Counted from the first letter of the stretch, positions 45,554 through 54,956 are shown. The stretch: 64,000 bases of DNA from Robertmurraya sp. FSL R5-0851 (GCF_038002965.1 NZ_JBBOOE010000001.1:3639001-3703000), one strand, 5' to 3'. Program-made: numbers and translations. The notes: generated from the letters alone by a model not told the origin.

Positions 45554-46075
45554 CTATAAACCACCGAACAAATATGATAAAAGGAATGTATTTCTAAGAA
45601 TGATAAAAATAAGTATCACTATTGGAATGACCTTTAAGTATTGTGGTTTTGATTTTGTCATTATTACTAGTAGAAATAATGCAGCAAATAAATCAAAACC
45701 CGTCACCATTGAAAATACATAAAAGAATGAATATCCTTGTGTGAGCAAGAAACCAATAGGTAGCGAAGCACAAATTGCTGGTCCCCACCCCTCACCTCGA
45801 CTAAACCACACGATGTAAGCCCCTATAGGCGAAACAAGTGCAATAGCACACCAACGTAAAAAATAATAGGTTGGGAAAAATCCAAACAACACTTGTGAAT
45901 AAATATAGTATGATAACAACATTCCTACAAAAAATGCGAGTACTTTTATAGCAGCATATTTAGGACTTCTACTACTCACGGAAATGAGAGTCGCCAAAAT
46001 AACCCACATACCTATACTAGTCGTAATGTCACTAATGATAGTAAAAACCATTCCACTTTCACTATTGAATGACAC
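45554..46075 (-). CDS. Multispanning membrane protein (DUF6518-like), probably damaged start
   Basis: As read from GTG at 46075 it has 173 aa and five membrane helices (MWVILATLISVSSRSPKYAA, RWCAIALVSPIGAYIVWFSR, GFDLFAALFLLVIM). The same frame stays open upstream with gene-like sequence to about 46235 (DEIRDVLRNFKINDKPKR, HSFTYLGVYFIFGIFLGTIA) but contains no start codon. An ATG at 46243 is separated from it by a one-base frame change. The natural protein was probably ~220 aa with an extra N-terminal helix, now frameshifted. Family assignment (DUF6518) is tentative. Confidence 0.55.
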   Translation of the reverse strand: MSFNSESGMVFTIISDITTSIGMWVILATLISVSSRSPKYAAIKVLAFFVGMLLSYYIYSQVLFGFFPTYYFLRWCAIALVSPIGAYIVWFSRGEGWGPAICASLPIGFLLTQGYSFFYVFSMVTGFDLFAALFLLVIMTKSKPQYLKVIPIVILIFIILRNTFLLSYLFGGL

Positions 46076-46375
46076 AGTATCACTGTATTTGGCTATCGTT
46101 CCTAAGAAAATACCAAAAATAAAATAAACACCTAAATAAGTGAAAGAATGTTTTTCAGTACGTTTTGGCTTATCATTTATTTTAAAATTTCTGAGTACAT
46201 CCCTAATTTCATCACCCTCTTTGTTAAATCGACTTTTATCTCTTCATTGCATTTCAATATTGTTGGTTATTCAAGTAAATGTACCTTTTGTACGATAACC
46301 TGTGTTTTAAAAAGTACAAAATAAAAGGTCATAATCCTTAAGATTAAGACCCATATTCTTAGATATAAGTTATGA

Positions 46376-46519
46376 TTATTCCTTTTTTTCAATATCTTTA
46401 TCCCGAAATACACTGTAAATCAATAAAGCAGACAGAAACCAATAAGATAGTATTGATACTACATTCCCCATTGAAAAACTAAGTAAGAGAGCAATAAAGA
46501 TAATTAATCCACTAAGCAT
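46376..46519 (-). pseudogene. Small membrane-protein remnant
   Basis: 47 codons: MLSGLIIFIALLLSFSMG, VVSILSYWFLSALLIYSVF and a charged tail RDKDIEKKE. Two hydrophobic helices. There is no ribosome site and a stop lies just upstream in frame, so it is probably the end of a larger gene. Confidence 0.4.
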
Positions 46520-46644
46520 TGTTTTGTTTAATCATTTGAACAAGCCCTTAAGTATATAAAATAATCTCTCCTTAACCAAATTATACCAATACTTTAACAC
46601 TTAATAAATATTAAATTGGATGTCCTTGTTGCATAAACCTGCTT

Positions 46645-46705
46645 CTTTTGTTGAATAAGGATGTTTGGTAAGGTCGATTAGTGTTAATAGAAGTTTCTCG
46701 AAGAA
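46645..46705. repeat. Dispersed ~50-nt repeat, copy 1
   Basis: TTGTTGAATAAGGATGTTTG followed by GTAAGGTCGATTAGTGTTAATAGAAG. Related copies at 54470-54520 and 55834-55885. In copies 1 and 2 a terminator-like hairpin follows within 20-40 bases. Confidence 0.6.
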
Positions 46706-46717
46706 CCTAAGCACAGA

Positions 46718-46757
46718 AAAAACCGCCCAAATCCTTTGATAGGTTTAAGCGGTTTAC
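46718..46757. terminator. Hairpin after repeat copy 1
   Basis: AAACCGC/GCGGTTT outer stem with AAATCC/GGTTT inner pairing; A run before it. Confidence 0.55.
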
Positions 46758-46873
46758 ATTAAATCGGTAATTAGCGTTAATTGGTGTTATACGAATTGTT
46801 GTGGATTCATTTTTCTACGACTATACTGACCTTTTTTTACCTGGTCCACCTACTATCCCGTTTTTACAAAAAG

Positions 46874-46903
46874 AAAAAAAGATCGCGCAGCGATCCTTTT
46901 CTT
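46874..46903. terminator. Terminator hairpin
   Basis: GATCGC-GCA-GCGATC stem preceded by seven A residues and followed by CTTTTC. Works best on the minus strand, downstream of rpiB. Confidence 0.65.
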
Positions 46904-46996
46904 TATCTCTAGTCCTTTTTAAGTTGTTCAGTCAAATTTTGATTACGTAGTTAATTTATGAAATTATCAACTCTTTTTCTTCAATAACCCAATAAT

Positions 46997-47085
46997 ATGT
47001 GCGGAAGGTTTTCATTAGCTGAAGAGACTATGTTAAAAAATAAAATTGAATTTTTTGAGCAAAAGAAAAGGCTTCTTTTGAAGTC
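46997..47085 (+). pseudogene. SRAP/HMCES-type protease start, truncated
   Basis: MCGRFSLAEETMLKNKIEFF is the hallmark N-terminus of SOS-response-associated peptidases (catalytic Cys2). After about 25 residues the sequence becomes unrelated and runs antisense into the end of rpiB. Only the 5' tip of the gene survives. Confidence 0.6.
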
Positions 47086-47099
47086 ATCACCTTCATTTA

Positions 47100-47549
47100 T
47101 TAAAATAAAAACTCTTCTTCAATCTCAGAAATCATATTCACCCGATTGGCATGTCTTCCACCTTCAAATTCAGCTTCCAACCATGCCTTTACTATCATTT
47201 TGGCAAGTTCACTGCCAATCACACGTGAACCAAATGCTAGTATATTGGTATTATTATGCTCTTTTGATAGTTTAGCAGTATATGGTTCACTGCAAACCAC
47301 CGCACGAATTCCTTTTACTTTATTGGCAGAAATAGAGATGCCCACTCCTGTTCCGCAAATTAATATCCCAGCATCTACCCGTTTTTCTATTACTTCTACG
47401 GCTACTTTTTTTCCGTATAAAGGGTAATCAGTTCGTTCAGTGCTTTGAGGACCAAAATCAACTACTTCATGACCAAGTTCGTTTAGGTAATCAATGATAA
47501 TCGGCTTTAGTTCTATTCCTACATGGTCAGTGGCAATTGCAATTTTCAC
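47100..47549 (-). CDS. rpiB: Ribose-5-phosphate/allose-6-phosphate isomerase B
   Basis: Cytoplasmic protein of 149 aa, the RpiB/LacAB fold. ATDHVGIELKP, the active-site Cys in LICGTGVGISISANK, and HNNTNILAFGSRVIG are typical. With the als genes alongside, its task is probably allose-6-phosphate to allulose-6-phosphate, as RpiB (AlsI) does in E. coli. A perfect operator (GGTTAATCGATTAACC) lies 20 bases before the start, so it has its own regulated promoter. Confidence 0.93.
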   Translation of the reverse strand: MKIAIATDHVGIELKPIIIDYLNELGHEVVDFGPQSTERTDYPLYGKKVAVEVIEKRVDAGILICGTGVGISISANKVKGIRAVVCSEPYTAKLSKEHNNTNILAFGSRVIGSELAKMIVKAWLEAEFEGGRHANRVNMISEIEEEFLF

Positions 47550-47568
47550 GATATTCCCTCCTCTTTCT

Positions 47569-47584
47569 GGTTAATCGATTAACC
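47569..47584. promoter_or_regulatory. Allose-operon operator before rpiB
   Basis: Perfect 16-bp palindrome GGTTAATCGATTAACC. Related half-sites occur before alsB at 53954-54000. It is placed between the LacI gene and rpiB. Confidence 0.85.
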
Positions 47585-47622
47585 TTTACCTATAATGTTC
47601 TTTCTTGCCTATCTCTTATAAT

Positions 47623-48621
47623 TTATCCTTTACTAGTTGAACCCCTTCTTACAAGCTCTACAGGTATTTTAATGGTATTATGTTGTCTCGGAGTCTTTTT
47701 TTCAATTAATAATAGAAGATTTTCCGCTGCAAGCTCCCCGAGTAGTTGCTTATTTTGATCAATCGAGGATATGGAATTATATCGGGCTAAGCTAATATTA
47801 TCGTACCCGACAATTTTCACTTGGTCTGGAACGGATATTCTATTTTCCTTTAGAGCTAAATAAGCACCATATGCTAAACCGTCCGTTGTGGCAAATATTC
47901 CGTCAAATTCAAATTTATTGTTTTTAATAAGACTATGGATTGCTTCTTTTCCTTGCTCTATTCCTACTTCTAAAAGGGCGACTTGGTTCTCCTTCACGTC
48001 TATACCATGTTCCTTAAGCGCATTATGAAAACCAATACTTCTTTCTACAGTCGGTAACACATCTCTAAAATCTCTCAATAATAGGATATTTTCACATCCA
48101 TGTTTGATAAGTTCTAAAGTTGCTAGATAACCTCCATGAATATTATCAGAGGAAATAATCATCGTATTTTCCAGATTCGGCTTCCGATCGATACAAACAA
48201 TCGGCAGGTTGGTTCTTGCTTCTATTAATTGGTTACTGGCTGCCAAATAGATTAATCCGTCTACGCCTTTGTTCTCTAATTCTTTTAAATACTGTATTTC
48301 CTTTTCCTCGTTTTCATCTGAATTACAGATAAAAATTGAGTAACCAATGGGACCACAGTACCTTTCAATGGCTAATACGATATGAGCAAAAAATTCATTC
48401 GTAATATCCGGTACAATTACACCAATTGTTTTAGATTTACTTGTTCTTAAGCTTTTTGCAACAGCGTTTGGTCGGTAATCATATTTTTCTACTACGTCCA
48501 AGATCTTCTTCCTCGTTTCGTTTGAGTATCTACCCGTATTGTTTAGAACCTTGGAAACGGTTGCAGTAGAAACACCAGTTAGCTCAGCTATTTTTTTTAT
48601 AGTTAACCTTTCATTTTCCAT
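47623..48621 (-). CDS. LacI-family regulator of the allose operon
   Basis: Protein of 332 aa; HTH IKKIAELTGVSTATVSKVLN, hinge NAVAKSLRTSKSKT; effector domain with VIVPDITNEFFAHIVLAIER and VGYDNISLARYNSISSIDQN. Lies at the end of the alsBACEK cluster and next to the palindromes GGTTAATCGATTAACC, its probable operators. E. coli controls als genes with an RpiR-type AlsR instead, so the regulator type differs here. Confidence 0.92.
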   Translation of the reverse strand: MENERLTIKKIAELTGVSTATVSKVLNNTGRYSNETRKKILDVVEKYDYRPNAVAKSLRTSKSKTIGVIVPDITNEFFAHIVLAIERYCGPIGYSIFICNSDENEEKEIQYLKELENKGVDGLIYLAASNQLIEARTNLPIVCIDRKPNLENTMIISSDNIHGGYLATLELIKHGCENILLLRDFRDVLPTVERSIGFHNALKEHGIDVKENQVALLEVGIEQGKEAIHSLIKNNKFEFDGIFATTDGLAYGAYLALKENRISVPDQVKIVGYDNISLARYNSISSIDQNKQLLGELAAENLLLLIEKKTPRQHNTIKIPVELVRRGSTSKG

Positions 48622-48707
48622 AACATGCCTCGCTATTAGTTTTTTATGCGCTACATGTATAGTATAAAGAGGCGATCATACAAAAGCAATGGTCTGCCTA
48701 TTTCCTT

Positions 48708-49643
48708 CTACATGAACTGTACAGTTTTGTTACGCAATTTTTCATAGATATAACTGGCCGCACCAAGTACACCTGCAGAACTAGTATCTAATGCATATTC
48801 AAACGTTATCCCTTCAGCAGGAACAGGTTTCCGAGTATATTTAATGATATATTCTTCGAGACTTTTTTTCGGAAAATTCGTCATTCCAATTACCCCCCCC
48901 CCCAAAATAACAACATGGGGATCAAAAATGTTTAATTCGGTTGCAATAGGTATGGCAAGTGATTGTAAAAAATCATCTATAATAGGTTCATTTGAACAAG
49001 AAACAAATATTTCTTCAAACGGAATATCTCGGAAGAATTCTTGATGAATCGAAACTAGTTTCTTCCCCGATGCGATTCCTTCTACACATCCAACATTCCC
49101 ACAGCCGCATACCACATCATTGTGTAAAATAGGTATATGTCCAAGCTCCCCAGCAGCACCATTTTTCCCTTCTAGAAACTGTTGGTTAAGGTAAATGGCA
49201 TTGCCAAAACCCGTACCGATATAAAAACCTAAAACAATTTCTTCACGGTTTAGTTCTCGCTGAGAAAGTTCGTACTGCATTAAAAAATTTACATCTCTAT
49301 TTATAAAAACGGGCATCTCGACTAACTCTTGAAGAGGATCAACGATATTTATATTACTTAAATAGTCTAAGTTAGGTGTTGAATAAATGCTTTTCTTATC
49401 CTTACTCACCACTGAGGGAAACCCTATGCCAACAGCAACAACCTGCCCGTCAACTATCTGACTATCAATATAGTTTTTTACAAAATTGGCCAAAGATTTA
49501 ATAGGATTAAATGGATCCATAACGTCCTTTGTTTTAACCTTGGAAAAATAGTGCAATGTTCCCTCTTGGGTAACAGCGCCAACTCTTATATGTGTTCCAC
49601 CCATATCTAACCCTATTACATACTGCTTTAAACTTTCCTCCAT
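48708..49643 (-). CDS. alsK: D-allose kinase (ROK family)
   Basis: Protein of 311 aa from the ATG at 49643 (GAGGTGAGG upstream). ROK kinase: ATP motif GLDMGGTHIRVG, zinc motif CGCGNVGCVEGIASG, catalytic NRDVNFLMQY-type Asp region. It phosphorylates C6 of allose, assigned by position beside alsE and an ABC importer. The gene includes an unbroken run of 11 G residues (minus strand) coding for GGG in VVILGGGVIGM, at 48893-48903, which is prone to slippage; see findings. Confidence 0.88.
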   Translation of the reverse strand: MEESLKQYVIGLDMGGTHIRVGAVTQEGTLHYFSKVKTKDVMDPFNPIKSLANFVKNYIDSQIVDGQVVAVGIGFPSVVSKDKKSIYSTPNLDYLSNINIVDPLQELVEMPVFINRDVNFLMQYELSQRELNREEIVLGFYIGTGFGNAIYLNQQFLEGKNGAAGELGHIPILHNDVVCGCGNVGCVEGIASGKKLVSIHQEFFRDIPFEEIFVSCSNEPIIDDFLQSLAIPIATELNIFDPHVVILGGGVIGMTNFPKKSLEEYIIKYTRKPVPAEGITFEYALDTSSAGVLGAASYIYEKLRNKTVQFM

Positions 49644-49685
49644 TTGTACCTCACCTCTAACCGACAAATTGTTTAACTTGAAAAA

Positions 49686-50372
49686 TTATGATTGGAGAAG
49701 ATGGTTTTCTTCATTATTTACATCCTTTAACATGAGATCCCATGCTTTCTCCACATCATCATTAAGATTAAACAAGCCTGAACTTCCTACGATTAATACC
49801 TCTGCCCCCGCCTCTAACAGTTGCTGAAAGGTGTTTTTATTACAAGAGCCATCAATCGTAATGAGATACTTATAGCCATGCTTTTCCTTCAAGTCTTTTG
49901 CTTCTTTAATCTTATCAATCATCTCAACAACAAACTTCTGGCCAGCAAAGCCTGGATCTACCGTCATAATGGTCAGCTTATCAACATGATGAATATAATG
50001 ACGAATCGCCTCAATCGGAGTTTCTGGATTTAATACAACTCCAAATTTTTTCCCTTTATCCTTTATATGATGTGCAAGTCTAAATGCCTCTCCATTTATC
50101 GTCTCAGCATGTAAACTGATATAATCCGCACCAGCATTAATCGTCATATCAACGAAGTCTGATGGGTTTTCGACCATTAAATGAGCATCAATGGGCAATT
50201 TTGAAATTTTTTTAAGCTCTTGGATAAAAAAAGGTGAAAGGGTGATATTTTTTACAAAATGTCCATCCATAATATCTACATGATAAAAGTCTGCTTTTCT
50301 ATTTAACACTTCTACTTGCTCTTTAAATTTACTTAAATCCATACACATTAATGAAGGTGAATATTTCGTCAT
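49686..50372 (-). CDS. alsE: D-allulose-6-phosphate 3-epimerase
   Basis: Protein of 228 aa of the ribulose-phosphate 3-epimerase fold. Metal and catalytic motifs: FYHVDIMDGHFV, IDAHLMVENP, TVDPGFAGQKFV, ITIDGS. The MCMDLSKFKEQ start and the absence of other pentose genes fit AlsE. Converts allulose-6-phosphate to fructose-6-phosphate, the last step before glycolysis. Confidence 0.9.
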   Translation of the reverse strand: MTKYSPSLMCMDLSKFKEQVEVLNRKADFYHVDIMDGHFVKNITLSPFFIQELKKISKLPIDAHLMVENPSDFVDMTINAGADYISLHAETINGEAFRLAHHIKDKGKKFGVVLNPETPIEAIRHYIHHVDKLTIMTVDPGFAGQKFVVEMIDKIKEAKDLKEKHGYKYLITIDGSCNKNTFQQLLEAGAEVLIVGSSGLFNLNDDVEKAWDLMLKDVNNEENHLLQS

Positions 50373-50404
50373 GTTCGATCCGACCTTTCGTCATAAATTA
50401 ATTT

Positions 50405-51349
50405 TTAAGCTGTTTTCCCACCAAATAAACGGTCAAGTGCTACTGCACCAATAATGAGTGTCCCCATAACGATTTGTTGGTAATAAGTTGGAACATTTAA
50501 GATATTTAACCCATTATTAATAACTCCAATGATTAATGCTCCCATTACAACTCCAACAATTTTTCCTTTCCCACCAAAGAAACTGGTTCCACCAATAATA
50601 GCTGCAGCAATCGCAAATGTTTCAAAACCTGTTCCTGCAAGAGGTTCAGCTGCGCCTAATCGTGCCGTTAAAACAACACCTGCAATCCCCGCACAAACAC
50701 CAGAAATCATAAAAACTACTATTTTATGCAAATTAATATTTATTCCTGAAAACCATGCAGCCTGCTCATTGCCCCCAAGTGCATATATATTTCTTCCTAG
50801 CTTGGTTTTATTGGTCACAAACATTAATATTATGGCAATTACTAAAGCGATGATAATAGGAATAGGTAAATACCATATCCATCCTGCCACACCTAAAGTA
50901 AATTCAGTTGGTAACCCATATACAGGACGAGCATCTGAAATAATAAGTGTTAATCCTCTAAATATGGAAAGAGTCCCTAAAGTAATGATGAAAGGGTGTA
51001 GATTTGTCTTTACAACAAGATACCCATTAATAAATCCAAGTAATGCCCCTGCTACTATTCCTCCAATAATTACAGATAGGATAACAGGTACACCAGCAAC
51101 TAGTAGCTTTGCTGTAATCATTCCAGTTAAAGCCATCATAGAGCCTACAGAAAGGTCAATACCGGCTATTAATATCGGAAAAAACTCACCAACTCCAACA
51201 ATAATGTTTATAGCGCTTTGTAAAATTACCTGAGTTAAATTTGAGACCGTAAAAAAGTATTGAGGTGATAGAATTCCAAGAGCAATCACGATGATGATTA
51301 GAATTCCAAAGGTCCCATATCTTTGCCAAATTTGATTGAATTTTTCCAT
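50405..51349 (-). CDS. alsC: D-allose ABC importer permease
   Basis: Protein of 314 aa from the ATG at 51349 (AAGGAG nine bases upstream). RbsC-type membrane protein: LIAGIDLSVGSMMALTGMIT, ALGGNEQAAWFSGINI and GGTSFFGGKGKIVGVVMGAL. Follows alsA with only a few bases between. Confidence 0.93.
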   Translation of the reverse strand: MEKFNQIWQRYGTFGILIIIVIALGILSPQYFFTVSNLTQVILQSAINIIVGVGEFFPILIAGIDLSVGSMMALTGMITAKLLVAGVPVILSVIIGGIVAGALLGFINGYLVVKTNLHPFIITLGTLSIFRGLTLIISDARPVYGLPTEFTLGVAGWIWYLPIPIIIALVIAIILMFVTNKTKLGRNIYALGGNEQAAWFSGININLHKIVVFMISGVCAGIAGVVLTARLGAAEPLAGTGFETFAIAAAIIGGTSFFGGKGKIVGVVMGALIIGVINNGLNILNVPTYYQQIVMGTLIIGAVALDRLFGGKTA

Positions 51350-51362
51350 ATCACACATCTCC

Positions 51363-52877
51363 TTACGATGTTGCTTTCGCCATTATTTTCTCTTCTGTCG
51401 CTTCCTCACTTGTAAATAGGCCATTGAGATTTCCTTCATGGAACACTGCGATTCTATCACAGATTGCCAGCAGTTCTGGAAGCTCTGATGAGACGACAAG
51501 GACCCCTTTTCCATTCTCAGCTAACTCCCGCATAATCTTATAGATATCACTTTTTGCCCCTACATCTATTCCACGAGTGGGCTCATCAAAAATGAAAAGG
51601 TCTGAATCAGCTGCTAGCCATCTTCCTATGATAACTTTTTGTTGATTTCCGCCCGAAAGCTCCGTAATATTTTGATGAATAGAAGAACATTTAATTGAAA
51701 GGTTTTCTTTTTGCTTTTCTGCCCATTTTAGCTCTTCCCTTTTATTAACTAAACCAGATAAACCACCAAATCTAGAGTTATTAATAAGATTAGAGATTGA
51801 TATATTCTTCCAAATTTCAAAATTATGAAAAAATCCTGTTTCCCTTCGATTTTCAGTAATATAGGCAATTTTATTTTTTACTGCATCATAAGGATTTTTT
51901 ATTTTTAACACCCTTTGATTGAGTATGATTTCACCACAGCTAGTAGGCGCAGAGCCAACGATGGCATTCATTAACTCTGTTCGACCCGAACCAATCAATC
52001 CAGCAAATCCTAGAATTTCTCCTTTTTTCAGTTGAAAACTTATATTTCTCACCTTGTTATCTTTTCTTGTGAGATCTTTCACCTCAAAAATTACCTCATC
52101 TGACCCAACATTTTCATTTTGATTTTTTGTGTATTTGGATTGTAACTCTCGCCCAACCATTAAAGAAATTAGCTCATCTGTCTCTGTTACTGCCAAGTTT
52201 CTTGTTGCAACAAATGCACCATCTTTTAGAATAGTAATTCGATCACCAATAATCTTAATTTCCTTTAGCTTATGAGAAATATAAACGATCCCAACACCCT
52301 CACTTGTTAACTGACGGATGATTTTGAAAAGCTTCGTAATTTCTCCATCTGTTAAAGAGGAAGTTGGTTCATCCATTATTAAAATTTTTGCGTCAGCAGC
52401 AAGTGCCTTTGCGATCTCTACTTGCTGTTTTTCTGAAATAGAAAGCTCAGATACAAGTTGATTAGGATCTTTTTTTAAACCAACTCTCTCTAAGAGTTTC
52501 ACCGTGACGTCATTCATATATTGATAATCAACCGTCCGAATCCCGAAGGATACCTTCGTTGGTAACTTACCAACGAAGATATTTTCGGCAATGGAGAGAT
52601 CATTAATAACACTTAGTTCTTGATAGATTATACTGACTCCAAGAGTTGCAGCTTCCTTTGGCGATAGTTTTGGGTACTGGTATCCACTAATTTCAATGGT
52701 TCCTGATGTAGGCTCGTAAACACCGCTTAAAATTTTCATCAGTGTTGATTTTCCTGCACCATTTTCACCTAAGAGAACATGGACTTCTCCAGGAACTAAT
52801 TCAAAGTGCACGCCCTTTAATGCTGCGACACCAGAGAATTCTTTTTTGATGTTCTCCATTTTTACTAAGTAATCCAT
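51363..52877 (-). CDS. alsA: D-allose ABC importer ATPase (two cassettes)
   Basis: Protein of 504 aa. First cassette: GENGAGKSTLMKILSG and LIMDEPTSSLTD. Second: GLIGSGRTELMNAI, ELSGGNQQKVIIGRW, FIFDEPTRGID. RbsA type; couples ATP use to allose uptake by AlsC and AlsB. Confidence 0.95.
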   Translation of the reverse strand: MDYLVKMENIKKEFSGVAALKGVHFELVPGEVHVLLGENGAGKSTLMKILSGVYEPTSGTIEISGYQYPKLSPKEAATLGVSIIYQELSVINDLSIAENIFVGKLPTKVSFGIRTVDYQYMNDVTVKLLERVGLKKDPNQLVSELSISEKQQVEIAKALAADAKILIMDEPTSSLTDGEITKLFKIIRQLTSEGVGIVYISHKLKEIKIIGDRITILKDGAFVATRNLAVTETDELISLMVGRELQSKYTKNQNENVGSDEVIFEVKDLTRKDNKVRNISFQLKKGEILGFAGLIGSGRTELMNAIVGSAPTSCGEIILNQRVLKIKNPYDAVKNKIAYITENRRETGFFHNFEIWKNISISNLINNSRFGGLSGLVNKREELKWAEKQKENLSIKCSSIHQNITELSGGNQQKVIIGRWLAADSDLFIFDEPTRGIDVGAKSDIYKIMRELAENGKGVLVVSSELPELLAICDRIAVFHEGNLNGLFTSEEATEEKIMAKATS

Positions 52878-52891
52878 GTAGACACTTCCTT

Positions 52892-53881
52892 TTATTTGCT
52901 AACTACATTCGAAGGAACTGTAACAAGTTCTGCTTCCTTATCAAGTTCTAGCACTTTCCCAGCTTTAATCGCATCAACTAGTAATCTTAAACTCTCTCTT
53001 CCAATTTCAGCAGAATCTTGAGCAATGGTTGCTGTTAATTGTCCTGCATTGACAGAGTCAACAGCTTCTGGTGCTCCATCTGTTCCTACTACAATGATTT
53101 GATCTTGTTTTCCAGCGTTTTGAACTGCTTGTAGTGCACCTAATGCCATCGTGTCGTTACATGCGTAAATAGCAGTTAAATCAGGATATCTTTGAATCAT
53201 ATTCGTCACCACATCAAGCGCTTTGTTACGATCCCAATCAGCAGGTTGGCTAGCGACTAGTTCGATTCCTTCAGTTGCTTCAAAAACTCCACTCGCTCCA
53301 TTTTTTCTAGCTTCACCAGATGCATTTCCGGATTTCCCTTCAACAATTGCCACTTTACCCGTTTTGATTTTTTCTACGATAAAGTTAGCAGCCTGTTCTC
53401 CAACCTTTACATTATCAGTCGTTACAAAAGCGTTTACATTTCCGCCTGCATTAACTAACTCTTCCATATCTACCTTTTCATCAATATTTACAGTTGGAAT
53501 ACCTTTTTTGTATGCATTTACTGCTTGTGGAATTAGGTTTACTGGTGATAATGGTGCAAACGCAATGCCGTCATAATCTTTGTTTAATAAATCCTCAAAT
53601 ATTCTTAATTGTCCTTGTAGATCCTCCTCTGACTGTGAGGCTAAGATTTCAACATCTACACCTAATTTTTCACCCTCTTCTTTAATTCCTTCTTCCATAG
53701 AAACCCAAAAAGGATTTGACAACGTTTTCAAAATTACTGCAACCTTGATCTTTTCATCTCCTGAACTTGATTCCTTACTATCATCTGACTGTGTTGGTCC
53801 AGCAGTAGGTCCTGCATTACATGCGGTTAGCAAAGCAAAGATTAACAAGAAAACAAACATTAGATTCAATTTTTTCATCAT
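52892..53881 (-). CDS. alsB: D-allose-binding lipoprotein
   Basis: Protein of 329 aa; lipobox LLTAC (Cys21) anchors it outside the membrane. Ribose-type binding domain: AVILKTLSNPFWVSMEEGIK, AFAPLSPVNLIPQAVNAYKK, IVVGTDGAPEAVDSVNAGQL. First gene of the als operon, with operators upstream. Not closely related to the binding proteins at 16997 and 29162. Confidence 0.93.
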   Translation of the reverse strand: MMKKLNLMFVFLLIFALLTACNAGPTAGPTQSDDSKESSSGDEKIKVAVILKTLSNPFWVSMEEGIKEEGEKLGVDVEILASQSEEDLQGQLRIFEDLLNKDYDGIAFAPLSPVNLIPQAVNAYKKGIPTVNIDEKVDMEELVNAGGNVNAFVTTDNVKVGEQAANFIVEKIKTGKVAIVEGKSGNASGEARKNGASGVFEATEGIELVASQPADWDRNKALDVVTNMIQRYPDLTAIYACNDTMALGALQAVQNAGKQDQIIVVGTDGAPEAVDSVNAGQLTATIAQDSAEIGRESLRLLVDAIKAGKVLELDKEAELVTVPSNVVSK

Positions 53882-53953
53882 TCATTCTCCCCTTTTTAAT
53901 GATCTGTTTTTTTCCTCAGTATTAAATCTTCAAATTTCACCTCCACGCGATTC

Positions 53954-54000
53954 TGATTAATCGATTAACCAATGGTGAAAAAGTAGGTAATCGATTAACC
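53954..54000. promoter_or_regulatory. Two allose-operon operators before alsB
   Basis: TGATTAATCGATTAACCA and AGGTAATCGATTAACC, 30 bases apart, both variants of the palindrome at 47569. They start about 73 bases before the alsB start codon. Confidence 0.8.
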
Positions 54001-54465
54001 ATTATACAGTCAATCGGAAGGTCCACATATTCCCATAAAGGTTAAACGATTACTCATTTACGTAAAAATATTTTTTTGAATTTTCTAATTTGTAACCACT
54101 TACAATTATTATAATAAAAGGCACTATAATTGCTGTCAACTTTATTTTTTATATTTTCTGTCTTTTTGAGATGAAAAGTTTTACAAAATACTTTAAACAA
54201 GCCATAAAATCATATAAAAAAATTTTTTCCCACTGTTAAATCTTTAACCATCCGTGCAAAAGACTCTTGCATCCTTTACAACATTTTGTTGGAGAATGAT
54301 CATCTAAATCATTACTTTTCTCTACCTGCATAGGATTTACAACTACAAACTAAATAATTTATTCGTTAAGGAAGTGAGCTAAATAATGCCAATAATGACC
54401 TGTTGACACCAATCCTACGATTATTTTTTCCATTTTATTTCAATCCATCAATAAGTGAATGCCCC
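54001..54465. other. Intergenic stretch upstream of the als operon
   Basis: No gene. Includes another weak operator-like site (GGTTAAACGATTACT near 54038) and A/T-rich sequence. Confidence 0.4.
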
Positions 54466-54469
54466 TGTT

Positions 54470-54520
54470 GTTCAAAGGGAATGCCTACCAAAGATGATTA
54501 GTGTTAATATAAATTTTGCG
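54470..54520. repeat. Dispersed ~50-nt repeat, copy 2
   Basis: Diverged version with the shared core GATTAGTGTTAATA. Followed by a hairpin at 54538. Confidence 0.5.
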
Positions 54521-54537
54521 TAGCATTTAAACAAAAT

Positions 54538-54584
54538 AAAAAACGTATCAACCCAGTGATACCAACGGGTTAATACGTTTTTTA
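54538..54584. terminator. Bidirectional terminator
   Basis: AAAAAACGTAT and ATACGTTTTTT arms with inner AACCC/GGGTT; the next gene-like sequence is the PPC fragment on the minus strand. Confidence 0.75.
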
Positions 54585-54616
54585 ACAGGTTACCCGACAA
54601 CTAAACAGTTCACCCC

Positions 54617-54727
54617 CTACTTATAGCTAATATCCTCTTTTTCGCATACCTCGGTTATGGAGGTAATAATTTCATCGCCATCATCAAGGCAAATCACCAT
54701 TTTTGAACCAAATCTTTTGTATTCCAC
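54617..54727 (-). pseudogene. PPC/DUF296-domain protein, truncated
   Basis: GTG start with a GAGGAGAG site. VEYKRFGSKMVICLDDGDEI, ITSITEVCEKEDI matches the first ~35 residues of the plant-and-prokaryote-conserved (DUF296) domain, which then ends abruptly in SYK and a stop. About three quarters of the protein are missing. Confidence 0.62.
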
Positions 54728-54956
54728 GATTCTCTCTCCTCACTTAAATAAGTTAATCCTGAAGAAGTAATTACTTTTCCTCTTTTTGCATTTGTTTAAC
54801 CTATTCTTCACTTGTAAAGATTTAATTACAATAGATGCTATATATTATGTCAAAAAATATTAAATATCTTTTTAGGATTTTTCCTAATCACATGTTCCAA
54901 CTGTTCTTTCTCATTGGTCGATAAACCACCATAAATGGTAGTGTTTAGTTTTACTC

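Noticed and set aside
50529..51233. 234-aa plus-strand frame opposite alsC
   Set aside because: It is antisense to a well-supported permease gene, is rich in proline and isoleucine from reversed hydrophobic codons, and lacks a ribosome site.
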